From contig JAFYZZ010000074.1 in the NCBI GenBank assembly GCA_017548445.1, forward strand, positions 1 to 15,695: a stretch of 15,695 nt of DNA, written 5' to 3'. A model generated the notes under the pieces. The model was not told where the DNA came from. It did not search any database and saw nothing but the letters and a program-made list of their open reading frames with translations. The stretch is from Bacteroidales bacterium. GTDB taxonomy: Bacteria; Bacteroidota; Bacteroidia; Bacteroidales; UBA932. This document shows positions 6,379-14,355 of the stretch, one piece after another. Position numbers and translations under genes: made by a program. Each line of letters opens with the position of its first letter. Position 1 is the first letter of the stretch.

Positions 6379-7953
6379 CTATTTTTCGTAACCAGGGTTC
6401 TGTACGAGATTGCTGTTGACCATCTTGTCAGAAGTCGGGATCGGATAGAGGTTCTTGTAGTCCTCGACAGCCGTACCGTTGCGCACGCCGCCCTTCCAGT
6501 CCCAAAGATAGTTTCCGGACGTGAACTTGTCGAAACGGACGAGGTCCTGACGGCGCCACAGTTCCAGATAGAGCTCGCGGGCGCGTTCGTCAAGCAGGTT
6601 GTCGGCGGTGAAGTTCTTGAGCTGGCGCACGCCAGCGCGGGCGCGGACCTGGTTGAGGTAGCCCAGACCGGCGCTGTGGCTGATGCCGGACTCCGGATAG
6701 AGGGAGCATTCGGCGGCCATCAGCAGCACGTCGGCATAGCGCATCATCGGGAAGTCGGTGTCCACGAAACCCTGGGCCTTGCCGGGATTGCCGTCGGACT
6801 TGATGTTCTTGTACTTCTGGAAAGCGATGCCGTCGGTAAACGTGCCGAGGGAATTGACCTGGACGCTCTGTCCTTTGGTCCAGAAGATGGCGCGGGCGTC
6901 CTTGCGGACCTCGAACTTGTTGTAGAACTGCTCGGTCATACGGCAGCCTTCCCAACCGGAGGAGATTCCCAGGTCGGAGGAGGCCATCTTGCCGCCCGTG
7001 AAGGCGAAGATCAGGTAGTTGGTCACGCCGTAAGACTGGGTGTCGGTTCCATCCTGCTCGATGGCGAAGATAATCTCGTCGGTGCAACGGTCGTTGTCGG
7101 CGAGGAACAGTTCCTGGTAGGCGCTGAATTTATCTCCGTTCGGGGTGGTGTGAAGGCTGTATCCGTCGTCCATCAGGTCGGCGAGCACGTCGGCGCATTT
7201 TTTCCACTGGGCCGTGCCGGTGTAAACCTGGGCGTTGAGATAGAGCTTGGCAAGGATGAACTTGACGGCTCCCTTGTCGATGCGGCCGTATTCGGCCTGG
7301 CGGGGACCGGCGAGGGCGCTGTTGTTGATGATGTCGGTGAGTTCTCCCTCCAGCCAGGCGTACAACTCGGCGCGCGAGATCTGGTTGGGAATCTCCGTAA
7401 TCTGGGAAGTCTCATCCGCGAAGGGAACGTTGCCGAAATTGTCCAGGGCGTGGTAGTAGCACAGGGCGCGCAGGGCGCGGGCCTCGGCGATATACTCGTC
7501 CTTGTTCGCGAAGCTCAACTCCGAGGCCTTGGCCTGGCGGATGAACTCGTTGCACTGGGCAATCTGGAAGAACATTCGGGAATAGACGGAGTAGATCAGA
7601 CCGGTGGTCTGGTCCCAGAGCATCTGGCAGACATCCGGCACACCTTCGTCGTTCCACCCGCAGACATACACGTCCGTCGGGAGTTCGCAGATGTGCATCA
7701 TACCGCGGATATACTGGCTCATACCGCCGTCGAGGCCCTTGATGGAAGGATCCCCGTTAGGGCCGTAGTAACCAGAGGTGGCATATCCCGTGTAGATTCC
7801 GGCAAGGAAATCGCTGAACCCCTGCTCCGAGGCGAGGGCCTTGTCCGGCGTGTCCTTGTTCGGGTCGATCGGCGTGACGTTGAGGTCGCCGACGCAGGCG
7901 GTCATCGAAGCGGCGACCGCGAGGATTCCGAGAATATATTTGATGGTTTTCAT
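6379..7953 (-). CDS. susD: SusD-like outer-membrane glycan-binding lipoprotein
   Basis: This 524-residue RagB/SusD-family protein caps the SusC channel and delivers oligosaccharides to it. The signal peptide ends in SMTAC (lipid Cys20). Family features are the early segment DLNVTPIDPNKDTPDKAL (23-40), the helical TPR-like core with RALRALCYYHALDNFGNVPF, the MMRYADVLLMAAEC segment, the LLDERARELYLELWRR helix, and the usual Asn-Pro-Gly-Tyr C-terminal end. Its length is typical of the family. It begins 13 bp after the susC stop and ends 9 bp before the SusE/F-like gene, the normal order of a Sus operon. The substrate cannot be read from SusD alone; the neighbouring amylase and starch-type binding modules point to alpha-glucan. 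Confidence 0.96.
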   Translation of the reverse strand: MKTIKYILGILAVAASMTACVGDLNVTPIDPNKDTPDKALASEQGFSDFLAGIYTGYATSGYYGPNGDPSIKGLDGGMSQYIRGMMHICELPTDVYVCGWNDEGVPDVCQMLWDQTTGLIYSVYSRMFFQIAQCNEFIRQAKASELSFANKDEYIAEARALRALCYYHALDNFGNVPFADETSQITEIPNQISRAELYAWLEGELTDIINNSALAGPRQAEYGRIDKGAVKFILAKLYLNAQVYTGTAQWKKCADVLADLMDDGYSLHTTPNGDKFSAYQELFLADNDRCTDEIIFAIEQDGTDTQSYGVTNYLIFAFTGGKMASSDLGISSGWEGCRMTEQFYNKFEVRKDARAIFWTKGQSVQVNSLGTFTDGIAFQKYKNIKSDGNPGKAQGFVDTDFPMMRYADVLLMAAECSLYPESGISHSAGLGYLNQVRARAGVRQLKNFTADNLLDERARELYLELWRRQDLVRFDKFTSGNYLWDWKGGVRNGTAVEDYKNLYPIPTSDKMVNSNLVQNPGYEK

Positions 7954-7966
7954 ATTCTATCCTGGA

Positions 7967-10945
7967 TTAGAAGTTGAACTTGACGCCGAGCACGAAGGTG
8001 CGCGGGCGAGGATAGACCGTTCCGTCGATGCCGCCGAAGACCTCAGGGTCGATGCCGTCATACTTGGTGATGGTGCAGATGTTCTGCACGGTACCGAAGA
8101 CATTGAGGGAAGCAGGGCGGTCCTGCGTCACGTTGAACAGTTTCGGGAAGGTGTACCCGAGGGTGAAGTTGTCCAGCTTCAGGAAGGAAGCGTTGCGGAT
8201 ATAGTAGCTGGAGATGTACATAGCGTCCTCGAAACGGGAGTCCAGCGCGGAGACCAGGCGGTTGCTCACGAAGCTGTTGACCCAGAGGTCCTTGAACATC
8301 TCGGTGTTGGAAGCGACGTTGTTGTATACCCAGTTGCCGAAGCTGCCGTGGGCGGACAGGGCCGCCGTCCAGTTCTTGTAGGAGAAGCTGGTATTGAAGC
8401 CCAGGGTCACGTCTGCGGCCGGCTTGTGGTAGAAGAAGCGGTCCGCTTCGTTGATCGCACCGTCATTGTTCTGGTCCACATACTGGCCGAAAATCGGGGC
8501 GCCGTTCTGGTCATAGACCTGCTCGTACACATAGAAGGCGTTGGCCGCGTGGCCGACCTGGTGCATCTGCACCCAGTTGTCGGTACCGCCGGAGATGCCG
8601 CCGGTGCGTACGCCCGTATTGTCGCCTTCGGTGTCGTTGAGCTTGGTGATCTCGTTGTGGTTGTAGGCCAGGTTGAGTCCTGCGGTCCAGCTCATATCAC
8701 GGGTTTCGATGAGGATGCCGTTGAGTTCGAGTTCCGCACCGTAGTTGGTCAGGGAAGCGATGTTGCTGTCCAGGTAGTTGATCAGATTGGACAGGGCCGG
8801 CACCTGGATGTTGGAAAGCAGGTCCTTGGTGTCGCGCTTGTAGAAGTCGATGTTGGCGGTCAGGCGGTCTTTCCAGAAACCGAGGTCAAAGCCGAGGTTG
8901 TAGGTCGTGGTGGTTTCCCACTTCAATTCAGGGTTATAGCCCAGGGCCGTTTTCGGGGTAACAGTATTTCCGCCCAGCTGGTAGTAGGAACCCAGCTGGT
9001 TCGTGTAGTAGGTCGCAAAGGTGGCGTAATAGTCACCTACGTCCTGCTGGCCGGTCTGGCCCCAGGAAAGACGCATCTTGAGGGTGGAGAGGTCGGCGGC
9101 GGTGGACATAAAGTCCTCCTTCAGGACATTCCAGGCAAAGGCCACGGACGGGAAGATACCCCACTTGTGGTTCTGGAAGCGGGAAGTACCGTCGGCGCGG
9201 ACCGTGGCGGTCAGCAGGTACTTGTCGGCGAAGCCGTAGTTGGCGCGGCCGAAGAAGGAGATCAGGAAGAGCTCGCCCTTGTACTTGGAGTCGGACAGGA
9301 CGCTCTTGTCGCTGATCTTCGTGCTCAGGGAGTTGCTGTCGTTGTAGAAACGCTGCCAGGAGTAACCGGCCATCAGGTCCAGGTTGTGGTCCCCGAAGGA
9401 CTGGTTGTAGTCGCCGTAGAACTCGAGGGTGGTGTTCAGGCGGCTGTAATCATAGTCGGTATGGGATCCGCCACCATCCTGCTGGGTGTTGTGGTAGGAA
9501 GATTCGGAACCTATCGCCAGGTCGGTGACGCCGGAACTCTTGGCCCAGTCGATACCGAGGTTGAGGTTGAGCCGCAGGGCCTCGAATCCGTGGATCTTGT
9601 AGTCGAACTGTGCGTTGCCGATGAAACGGTAGGCGTTGGCCGTGTCGTCCAGGTCGTTCAGCTGGGCCACCGGGTTCAGCGTCGCCATCGTGTTGACTTC
9701 GCCGTTGGACTTGCGCCAGATGCGGTAACCGTTAAGGCTGTTCGCGCCGTCGTCGTAGATGGGCTGCGTAGGGTCATAGCGGACCGCCGAACCGATGGCG
9801 CCCTGATTGGCATACCAGTTCTGGGCGTAGGTGCCCTTGCCGTTGAGGTTGACGGTCAGGTGGTTGTCGAAGAAACTCGGAGCGAGGTTCAGGGACAGGG
9901 TACCGCGGTTCATCTTGGAACCCTTCAGCGTACCGTTCTGCGAGGTGAAGCCGCCGGAGATGCGGTACGGCAGGAAGGAACCGATGCGGCCGTTGAGGCT
10001 GATGTTGCCGTCGTAGGTCGGTGCAGCCTGGTAAATCTGGCGCTGCCAGTCGGTATTCGCCGAGCCAAGCGCTTCCAGGGCTGCGGCCGGGGTAAGACCG
10101 CGGTCGACGCGGTCGGCGATCAGCGAACGCATCTGGTCACCGGTAAGCAGGTCCTGGTATTTTGCAATCGTGTTCACGGAAGCCGTGAAGTCGATGGCGA
10201 CCTTGGGCAGCGCGGTGCCGGTCTTGGCGCCCTTCTTCGTGGTGATCACGATAACGCCGTTGGAGGCGCGGGAACCGTAGATGGCCGTCGCGGAGGCGTC
10301 TTTCAAGACGGTGAAGCTCTCGATGTCCTCCGGGTTGATGGAAGACAGCGGGTCGGACATACCGGAGATGCCGTCGTTGGACACGGGCAGGCCGTCGATG
10401 ACGTAGAGCGGGTCGTTGGAGGCATTCAGGGAGGCGCCGCCGCGGATACGAACCGTAGCGCCGGAACCCGGCATACCGGAACCGGAGGTCACGACGACAC
10501 CGGCGGACTTGCCGCGGAGCAGGTCGGCCGGGGTGGTGATGACACCCTTGTTGACCTCGTCGGCCTTGACGGTCGCGATGGATCCGGTCATATCGCTCTT
10601 CTTGACGGTACCGTAACCGATGACCACGACCTCGTCCAGGAACTCATTGTCCTCCGAGAGGGTGATGGTGGCCGGTATTGCGGATGCCTTGAAGGTCTGC
10701 GTGGTGTAGCCGATGCAGCTCACTTCGACGGTCGCATCCGGAGAAGAAACCCTGAGGGAGAAGTTGCCGTCGAGATCCGTCACGGCTCCGTTGGTCGTGC
10801 CCGCCTCGATAATGGCGGCGCCGATCACGGGTCCCATCTGGTCGACGACCACACCCCTGACCGCATAGCCGTTCTGGGCGGATGCGGTGGCGCCCATCAC
10901 GCCCGAAAGCGCGATGACCGCAAGGATGGATAGGATTTTTTTCAT
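7967..10945 (-). CDS. susC: SusC-like TonB-dependent oligosaccharide transporter
   Basis: This 992-residue outer-membrane importer has a Sec signal peptide (cleavage near ASAQ, residue 23-24) and an N-terminal carboxypeptidase-regulatory-like extension at about 27-100 (VRGVVVDQMGPVIGAAI, then TDLDGNFSL). A TonB box follows at about 104-110 (DEVVVIG), then the plug at about 115-236, including the SusC signature LYVIDGLPV and SINPEDIESFTVLKDASAT with AIYGSRASNGVIVITTKKG. The 22-strand barrel fills the rest and ends in an aromatic terminal strand (LGVKFNF). There is no FecR-interacting extension, so no anti-sigma control through this protein is suggested. It starts 28 bp after the transporter gene stop with an A-rich leader and pairs with susD 13 bp downstream. 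Length and architecture are normal for SusC. Confidence 0.97.
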   Translation of the reverse strand: MKKILSILAVIALSGVMGATASAQNGYAVRGVVVDQMGPVIGAAIIEAGTTNGAVTDLDGNFSLRVSSPDATVEVSCIGYTTQTFKASAIPATITLSEDNEFLDEVVVIGYGTVKKSDMTGSIATVKADEVNKGVITTPADLLRGKSAGVVVTSGSGMPGSGATVRIRGGASLNASNDPLYVIDGLPVSNDGISGMSDPLSSINPEDIESFTVLKDASATAIYGSRASNGVIVITTKKGAKTGTALPKVAIDFTASVNTIAKYQDLLTGDQMRSLIADRVDRGLTPAAALEALGSANTDWQRQIYQAAPTYDGNISLNGRIGSFLPYRISGGFTSQNGTLKGSKMNRGTLSLNLAPSFFDNHLTVNLNGKGTYAQNWYANQGAIGSAVRYDPTQPIYDDGANSLNGYRIWRKSNGEVNTMATLNPVAQLNDLDDTANAYRFIGNAQFDYKIHGFEALRLNLNLGIDWAKSSGVTDLAIGSESSYHNTQQDGGGSHTDYDYSRLNTTLEFYGDYNQSFGDHNLDLMAGYSWQRFYNDSNSLSTKISDKSVLSDSKYKGELFLISFFGRANYGFADKYLLTATVRADGTSRFQNHKWGIFPSVAFAWNVLKEDFMSTAADLSTLKMRLSWGQTGQQDVGDYYATFATYYTNQLGSYYQLGGNTVTPKTALGYNPELKWETTTTYNLGFDLGFWKDRLTANIDFYKRDTKDLLSNIQVPALSNLINYLDSNIASLTNYGAELELNGILIETRDMSWTAGLNLAYNHNEITKLNDTEGDNTGVRTGGISGGTDNWVQMHQVGHAANAFYVYEQVYDQNGAPIFGQYVDQNNDGAINEADRFFYHKPAADVTLGFNTSFSYKNWTAALSAHGSFGNWVYNNVASNTEMFKDLWVNSFVSNRLVSALDSRFEDAMYISSYYIRNASFLKLDNFTLGYTFPKLFNVTQDRPASLNVFGTVQNICTITKYDGIDPEVFGGIDGTVYPRPRTFVLGVKFNF

Positions 10946-10973
10946 TTGAGAAATGGTTAGTTATATGGAATTG

Positions 10974-12308
10974 TCATTTAGTGTGTTCTTGCACGAGGGC
11001 CACCGCCAGGCTGCCGCAGACCAGCAGCACGCCGGCGATGACGAGCATATGGGCCTGGACGCCGCCCACGAGCTTCAGCACCACGCCGCCCAGGGCCGCC
11101 GCGACGATCTGCGGCAGGCAGATCGTGCAGTTGAACAGGCCCAGGTAAGAGCCCATATGCTCGCCGCTGAGGGCGTTGGTGAGCAGGGTGAAGGGCAGGG
11201 CCAGCATCGCCGCCCAGGCCGCGCCGATGAGGAAGTACGACACGAACAGCAGGTACTGGTTGTGGACGAAGGCCACGGAGATGAAGCCGGCCGCGCCGAT
11301 GAGCAGGCTTACCACATAGGCGAGGCGCAGGGACTTGAACTTCGGCAGCACGAGGGCCCAGAGGATGGAGCCGACCGCCTGCACGGCGAACACGACGCCC
11401 ACCCAGTTGCCCGCGGCCTGGTAGCCTTCGGAGGCGGGATCGGTGGTGCCCCAGCAGTTGGCCGCCACGGCGCCGTTGGTGTAGGTCCACATATACATAA
11501 AGGCGGCCCAGCAGAAGAACTGCACCAGGCCTACGGTCCAGAAGGTCTTCGGGGCGTGCAGCAGGAGCTTCAGCAGGCCCGGCTTCTCTTTCGCGTCGGC
11601 AATCTGCCGCTGCAGGTCGATGCCGTGGAAGGCGGCGTACTCTGCCGGCGGCATCTCCTTCACCTTGGCGAAGGTGTACAGCACGCAGAGGATGAGGATG
11701 ACGGCGCCGCAGTAGAAACTCCACACCACGGACGGCGGCACCACGCCTTTCGGGGCGGTGTTGGCGATGCCGATCCAGGTGAAGAAGATGGGGAAGAGGT
11801 ATCCCACCAGGCTGCCGGCGTTGCACAGCAGCGACTGGATGGAATAGGCCTGGGCTTTCTGGTTCTCGCCCACCATATCGCCCACCATCATCTTGAAGGG
11901 CTGCATCGCCACGTTGATGGAGGTGTCCAGGAAGATCAGCGAGAAGAGGCCGAACCACATCGCGCCGTTCAGGCCCAGCAACAGACGCTGGGAGAAGTTG
12001 AGGCTGCCGGCGTTGGGCAGGAAGACCATTACGAGCACGGCCACGAGGGCGCCCACGAGCAGATACGGCTTGCGGCGGCCCATCGAACACCAGGTGCGGT
12101 CGGAGTATTTACCTATGAGGGGCTGGACGATCATCCCCATCAGCGGGGGAAGGATCCAGAAAAAGCTGAGCTGGTGCGGGTCCGCACCGAGCGTTGCGAA
12201 AATGCGGCTGATGTTGGCGCTCTGCAGGGCGTAGGCGATCTGGACTCCGAAAAAACCGAAGCTGAGATTCCACATCTGCCAGAAAGTGAGCTTGCTCTTG
12301 GTTTGCAT
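10974..12308 (-). CDS. MFS sugar transporter, SLC45/GPH-like, probable maltose/maltodextrin importer
   Basis: This 444-residue inner-membrane protein has about twelve hydrophobic segments. It opens with WQMWNLSFGFFGVQIAYALQ and carries the motif GKYSDRTWCSMGRRKP (66-81), typical of the SLC45-like sugar:cation symporters found beside Bacteroidetes alpha-glucan loci. A cytoplasmic loop near the middle (about residues 218-250, AEYAAFHGIDLQRQI) divides the two halves. The likely role is proton-coupled import of maltose or short maltodextrins from the periplasm. I chose ATG 12306-12308 because family similarity begins there; the frame remains open upstream to 12707, but that stretch is antisense to the kinase gene and not membrane-like. 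It is the promoter-proximal gene of the PUL, 28 bp before susC, so transporter and SusC/D are probably co-transcribed. The exact sugar is inferred from context. Confidence 0.88.
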   Translation of the reverse strand: MQTKSKLTFWQMWNLSFGFFGVQIAYALQSANISRIFATLGADPHQLSFFWILPPLMGMIVQPLIGKYSDRTWCSMGRRKPYLLVGALVAVLVMVFLPNAGSLNFSQRLLLGLNGAMWFGLFSLIFLDTSINVAMQPFKMMVGDMVGENQKAQAYSIQSLLCNAGSLVGYLFPIFFTWIGIANTAPKGVVPPSVVWSFYCGAVILILCVLYTFAKVKEMPPAEYAAFHGIDLQRQIADAKEKPGLLKLLLHAPKTFWTVGLVQFFCWAAFMYMWTYTNGAVAANCWGTTDPASEGYQAAGNWVGVVFAVQAVGSILWALVLPKFKSLRLAYVVSLLIGAAGFISVAFVHNQYLLFVSYFLIGAAWAAMLALPFTLLTNALSGEHMGSYLGLFNCTICLPQIVAAALGGVVLKLVGGVQAHMLVIAGVLLVCGSLAVALVQEHTK

Positions 12309-12330
12309 TTCAGTGTTATTGACGTCGGCG

Positions 12331-12338
12331 CAAATTAA
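12331..12338 (-). promoter_or_regulatory. Candidate -7 element for the PUL operon
   Basis: On the minus strand TTAATTTG matches the Bacteroidetes -7 consensus TAnnTTTG at five of the six fixed positions. It would place the start of transcription near 12326 and leave a short leader of about 18 bases before the transporter ATG. I see no good TTTG -33 element at the expected distance (the area reads TCATTTTTTCAC), which would suit a promoter that needs an activator. The paired repeat at 12369-12401 lies just upstream. The motif is short and could be chance. Confidence 0.35.
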
Positions 12339-12368
12339 AACATTCTTACGCGCGTGAAAAAATGAAAA

Positions 12369-12401
12369 GGGACGAATGGTAGAATTTTGGGGATGAATGG
12401 T
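12369..12401. promoter_or_regulatory. Paired direct repeat, putative LytTR response-regulator operator
   Basis: On the plus strand GGGACGAATGGT (12369-12380) recurs as GGGATGAATGGT (12390-12401), 11 of 12 identical. With the next six bases (GAATT/GGATT type) similarity reaches 15 of 18. The period is 21 bp, two helical turns, as for LytTR-family operators (two short direct repeats of about 9-10 bp with about 12 bp between). Read on the minus strand the half-site is ACCATTCGTCCC; its CCATTCGTC core matches the Pseudomonas AlgR site CCGTTCGTC at 8 of 9. The repeat lies about 30 bp upstream of the candidate -7 box of the PUL, roughly -43 to -75, and beside the gene pair encoding a LytTR regulator. 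It also contains the upstream alternative ATG (12397) of the kinase, arguing that this stretch is regulatory, not coding. Confidence 0.6.
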
Positions 12402-12441
12402 CGGATTGGCGAGATTTTTTATTATCTTGTCCACAGTTATT

Positions 12442-13581
12442 ATGCGGATTTCAAAAGAAGGGTGGATCATCCACGGTTTCGCGCTGTTGCACGCGGCCGT
12501 CGCGCTGGGCTGCCGGCTGGGCGGCCTGGCGGACGATATGATGCTGACGCTGCTGACTATGCTGATGGTCGTGCTGATCTGCCTGCGCTGCCGGGTGAGC
12601 GGTTTTATGATGGCCGTCTCTATCCTGGCCGTCAACCTCGTGGGCGTGCTGCTCGGCCGCGGGACCGCGTGGCTTTTCGACAGTTTCACGGACTCCCCGC
12701 TGGTCATCTATCCGCTCTCCACCCTCGTAAGCACGGAAATCATCGGCTGGACGATGCTGCTGATCGCCCGCAGCTATGCCCGCAAGCATACGGAGGCGCC
12801 GGAGCAGATGGCCACCTCGCTGATCTGGCTGCTGATCGCCTTCGTGATCATCCTCGTCACCCGGCTGGCCATCCTGCTGCTTTACTCCCAGAGCTGGGAG
12901 GGGCGCAACACCGCCGTCACCATCCTGCTGGACTACTCCCTCACCCTGGCCGTGGTGGTGGTGCTGGCGGAATACGCCCTTCGCCTGCAGCGGCGCTCGC
13001 AGGCGGCCTCTGAAAAGGCCCATCTGGCGCAGTACCGCTACCACACGCTCAAACAGCAGGTGAACCCGCATTTCCTCTTCAACTCGCTGAACGTGCTGGA
13101 CTATATGATCCAGGAACAGCGGCCCGAAGACGCAAGCCGCTACACGCACAAGCTGGCCGAGGTGTACCGCTATATGATCAAGAGCGAGGACGAGACCACG
13201 GTGCGCCTGCGCGACGAGATGGAATTCGTGGAGAAGTACGTGGACCTGCTGAAAGTCCGTTTCCCGGAGGGGCTGGACGTGCAGGTGGACATTCCCGGGG
13301 AGGCCCTTTCGCGCTTGGTCGTTCCCTGCTGCGTGCAGCTGCTCATCGAAAACGCCCTCAAGCACAACAGCGTCCGGGCCGATATGCCGCTGCACGTGAA
13401 GGTCCGGGTGGAGAATGACTGCGTGGTCGTCTCGAACAACCGGAACCCCAAACTTCGCCGTACGGCATCCACGGGGCTGGGCCAGCAGTATATCCGCCAG
13501 CAATACAAAGACCTTTCCGGAAAACCCGTCACCGTCCTCGAGGACGAACAGAACTACACCGTCAGCCTCCCGCTCCTATGA
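12442..13581 (+). CDS. LytS/YehU-type membrane sensor histidine kinase
   Basis: This 379-residue kinase has hydrophobic segments at about 9-24, 33-50, 54-72, 86-109, 126-147 and 159-178, then a short linker and a His_kinase/HATPase domain of the LytS class. The phospho-acceptor is His210 in QQVNPHFLFNSLN. The N-box is LIENALKHN (301-309) and the G-box STGLGQQYI (343-351). No sizeable extracytoplasmic domain is visible, so the signal is probably sensed within the membrane or through a partner. I prefer ATG 12442 because the earlier in-frame ATG at 12397 lies inside the paired direct repeat and adds a 15-residue stretch, leaving MRISKEGWII as a natural N-terminus; the longer start cannot be excluded. 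The stop overlaps the regulator start (ATGA). It is divergent from the PUL, which it probably controls through the regulator. Confidence 0.9.
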   Translation: MRISKEGWIIHGFALLHAAVALGCRLGGLADDMMLTLLTMLMVVLICLRCRVSGFMMAVSILAVNLVGVLLGRGTAWLFDSFTDSPLVIYPLSTLVSTEIIGWTMLLIARSYARKHTEAPEQMATSLIWLLIAFVIILVTRLAILLLYSQSWEGRNTAVTILLDYSLTLAVVVVLAEYALRLQRRSQAASEKAHLAQYRYHTLKQQVNPHFLFNSLNVLDYMIQEQRPEDASRYTHKLAEVYRYMIKSEDETTVRLRDEMEFVEKYVDLLKVRFPEGLDVQVDIPGEALSRLVVPCCVQLLIENALKHNSVRADMPLHVKVRVENDCVVVSNNRNPKLRRTASTGLGQQYIRQQYKDLSGKPVTVLEDEQNYTVSLPLL

Positions 13582-14339
13582 TGAAAGCCCTGATTGTCGA
13601 AGACGAAAGAATGGCCCAGGCGCAGCTCGTCCGTCTGCTGAAAGCCCGCTTCCCCGACGTGGAGGTGGTGCGAACCACCGAATCCGTTCACGCCACGGTG
13701 GAATTCCTTGCCTCGGATCCGCCCCTGGACGTGATCTTTATGGACGTGGAGCTCGCCGACGGCGACTGCTTCGAGATTTTCCGGCAGGTGCGCGTCAAGG
13801 CCCAGGTCATTATGACCACGGCCTATGATTCCTACGCCCTGAAGGCCTTCGAGGCGGGCAGCATCGACTATCTGTTGAAGCCGATTTCCGAGGAATACCT
13901 CGAGCGTGCGGTGGGGCGATGCCGCGAACGTCTGGCCGAGGCGGCGCCCGGTATCGATATCGACCGGCTGCTCGCCGCCGTTTCGGGAACTCCCCGGAAG
14001 CAGTACAAGGAGCGTTTCGTCGTCAATGTCGGCGAGCGGATCGTCCCCGTGCGGACGGAAAACATCGTGGCGTTCTTCTCGGAAGAGAAGGCGAACTACC
14101 TGTTTACCGACACGGGCGAACGTTATCTGGTGGAAAGTTCGCTGGACGCCCTGGAGAACGATCTGGATCCGGAGCGGTTCTTCCGTATCTCCCGCGGGGC
14201 CATCGTCGCGCGGAGCCCGGTGCGCAGTGTCTTCCGCCATTTCAGCGGACGCCTGAAACTGGACCTGCAGCCCGCTCCGCCCTTCGAACCCACCGTCTCT
14301 CGCGCCCGTGTGGATGACTTCCTGAAATGGTTGGAATAG
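13578..14339 (+). CDS. LytTR-family response regulator
   Basis: This 253-residue regulator has a CheY-like receiver at about 1-120 with acidic pair Glu8/Asp9, phospho-acceptor Asp56 in VIFMDVELADG, the MTTAYDSYALKAF segment (Thr81) and Lys101 in LLKP. A LytTR DNA-binding domain follows at about 145-252 (RFVVNVGERIVPV, IVAFFSEEKANYLF, and the hallmark FFRISRGAIV at 201-210). Regulators of this class bind paired direct repeats and usually activate. The ATG overlaps the kinase stop; a second in-frame ATG at 13581 would also serve. The only LytTR-like operator seen nearby lies between this operon and the PUL, so its most likely targets are the PUL promoter and perhaps its own operon. It is not an AraC-type or SusR-like regulator. 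Confidence 0.94.
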   Translation: MMKALIVEDERMAQAQLVRLLKARFPDVEVVRTTESVHATVEFLASDPPLDVIFMDVELADGDCFEIFRQVRVKAQVIMTTAYDSYALKAFEAGSIDYLLKPISEEYLERAVGRCRERLAEAAPGIDIDRLLAAVSGTPRKQYKERFVVNVGERIVPVRTENIVAFFSEEKANYLFTDTGERYLVESSLDALENDLDPERFFRISRGAIVARSPVRSVFRHFSGRLKLDLQPAPPFEPTVSRARVDDFLKWLE

Positions 14340-14355
14340 AGTTAAAATAAAGATA

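Noticed and set aside
1643..10933. Very long plus-strand open frames (740, 1460 and 1030 codons) opposite the PUL genes
   Set aside because: They are antisense to clear SusC/D, SusE/F and SusG genes, lack any family motif, and are explained by G/C-rich third codon positions removing stops from the opposite strand.
10953..12338. Plus-strand 461-codon frame rich in His, Gln and Glu opposite the transporter
   Set aside because: Its composition is typical of the antisense of a membrane protein gene, and the minus-strand frame has clear MFS motifs.
12382..12429. Possible -7 boxes for the kinase operon (GAATTTTG at 12382-12389, TTATCTTG at 12422-12429)
   Set aside because: Each deviates from the consensus, neither has a convincing -33 partner, and the second would leave almost no leader before 12442.
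12397..12441. Upstream start codon for the histidine kinase at 12397
   Set aside because: It lies inside the paired direct repeat and adds 15 residues ahead of a plausible N-terminus; kept only as an alternative.
12309..12707. Upstream extension of the MFS transporter frame to an ATG at 12707
   Set aside because: The extra residues are polar and repetitive, run antisense through the kinase gene and across the control region, and transporter similarity starts at the ATG at 12308.
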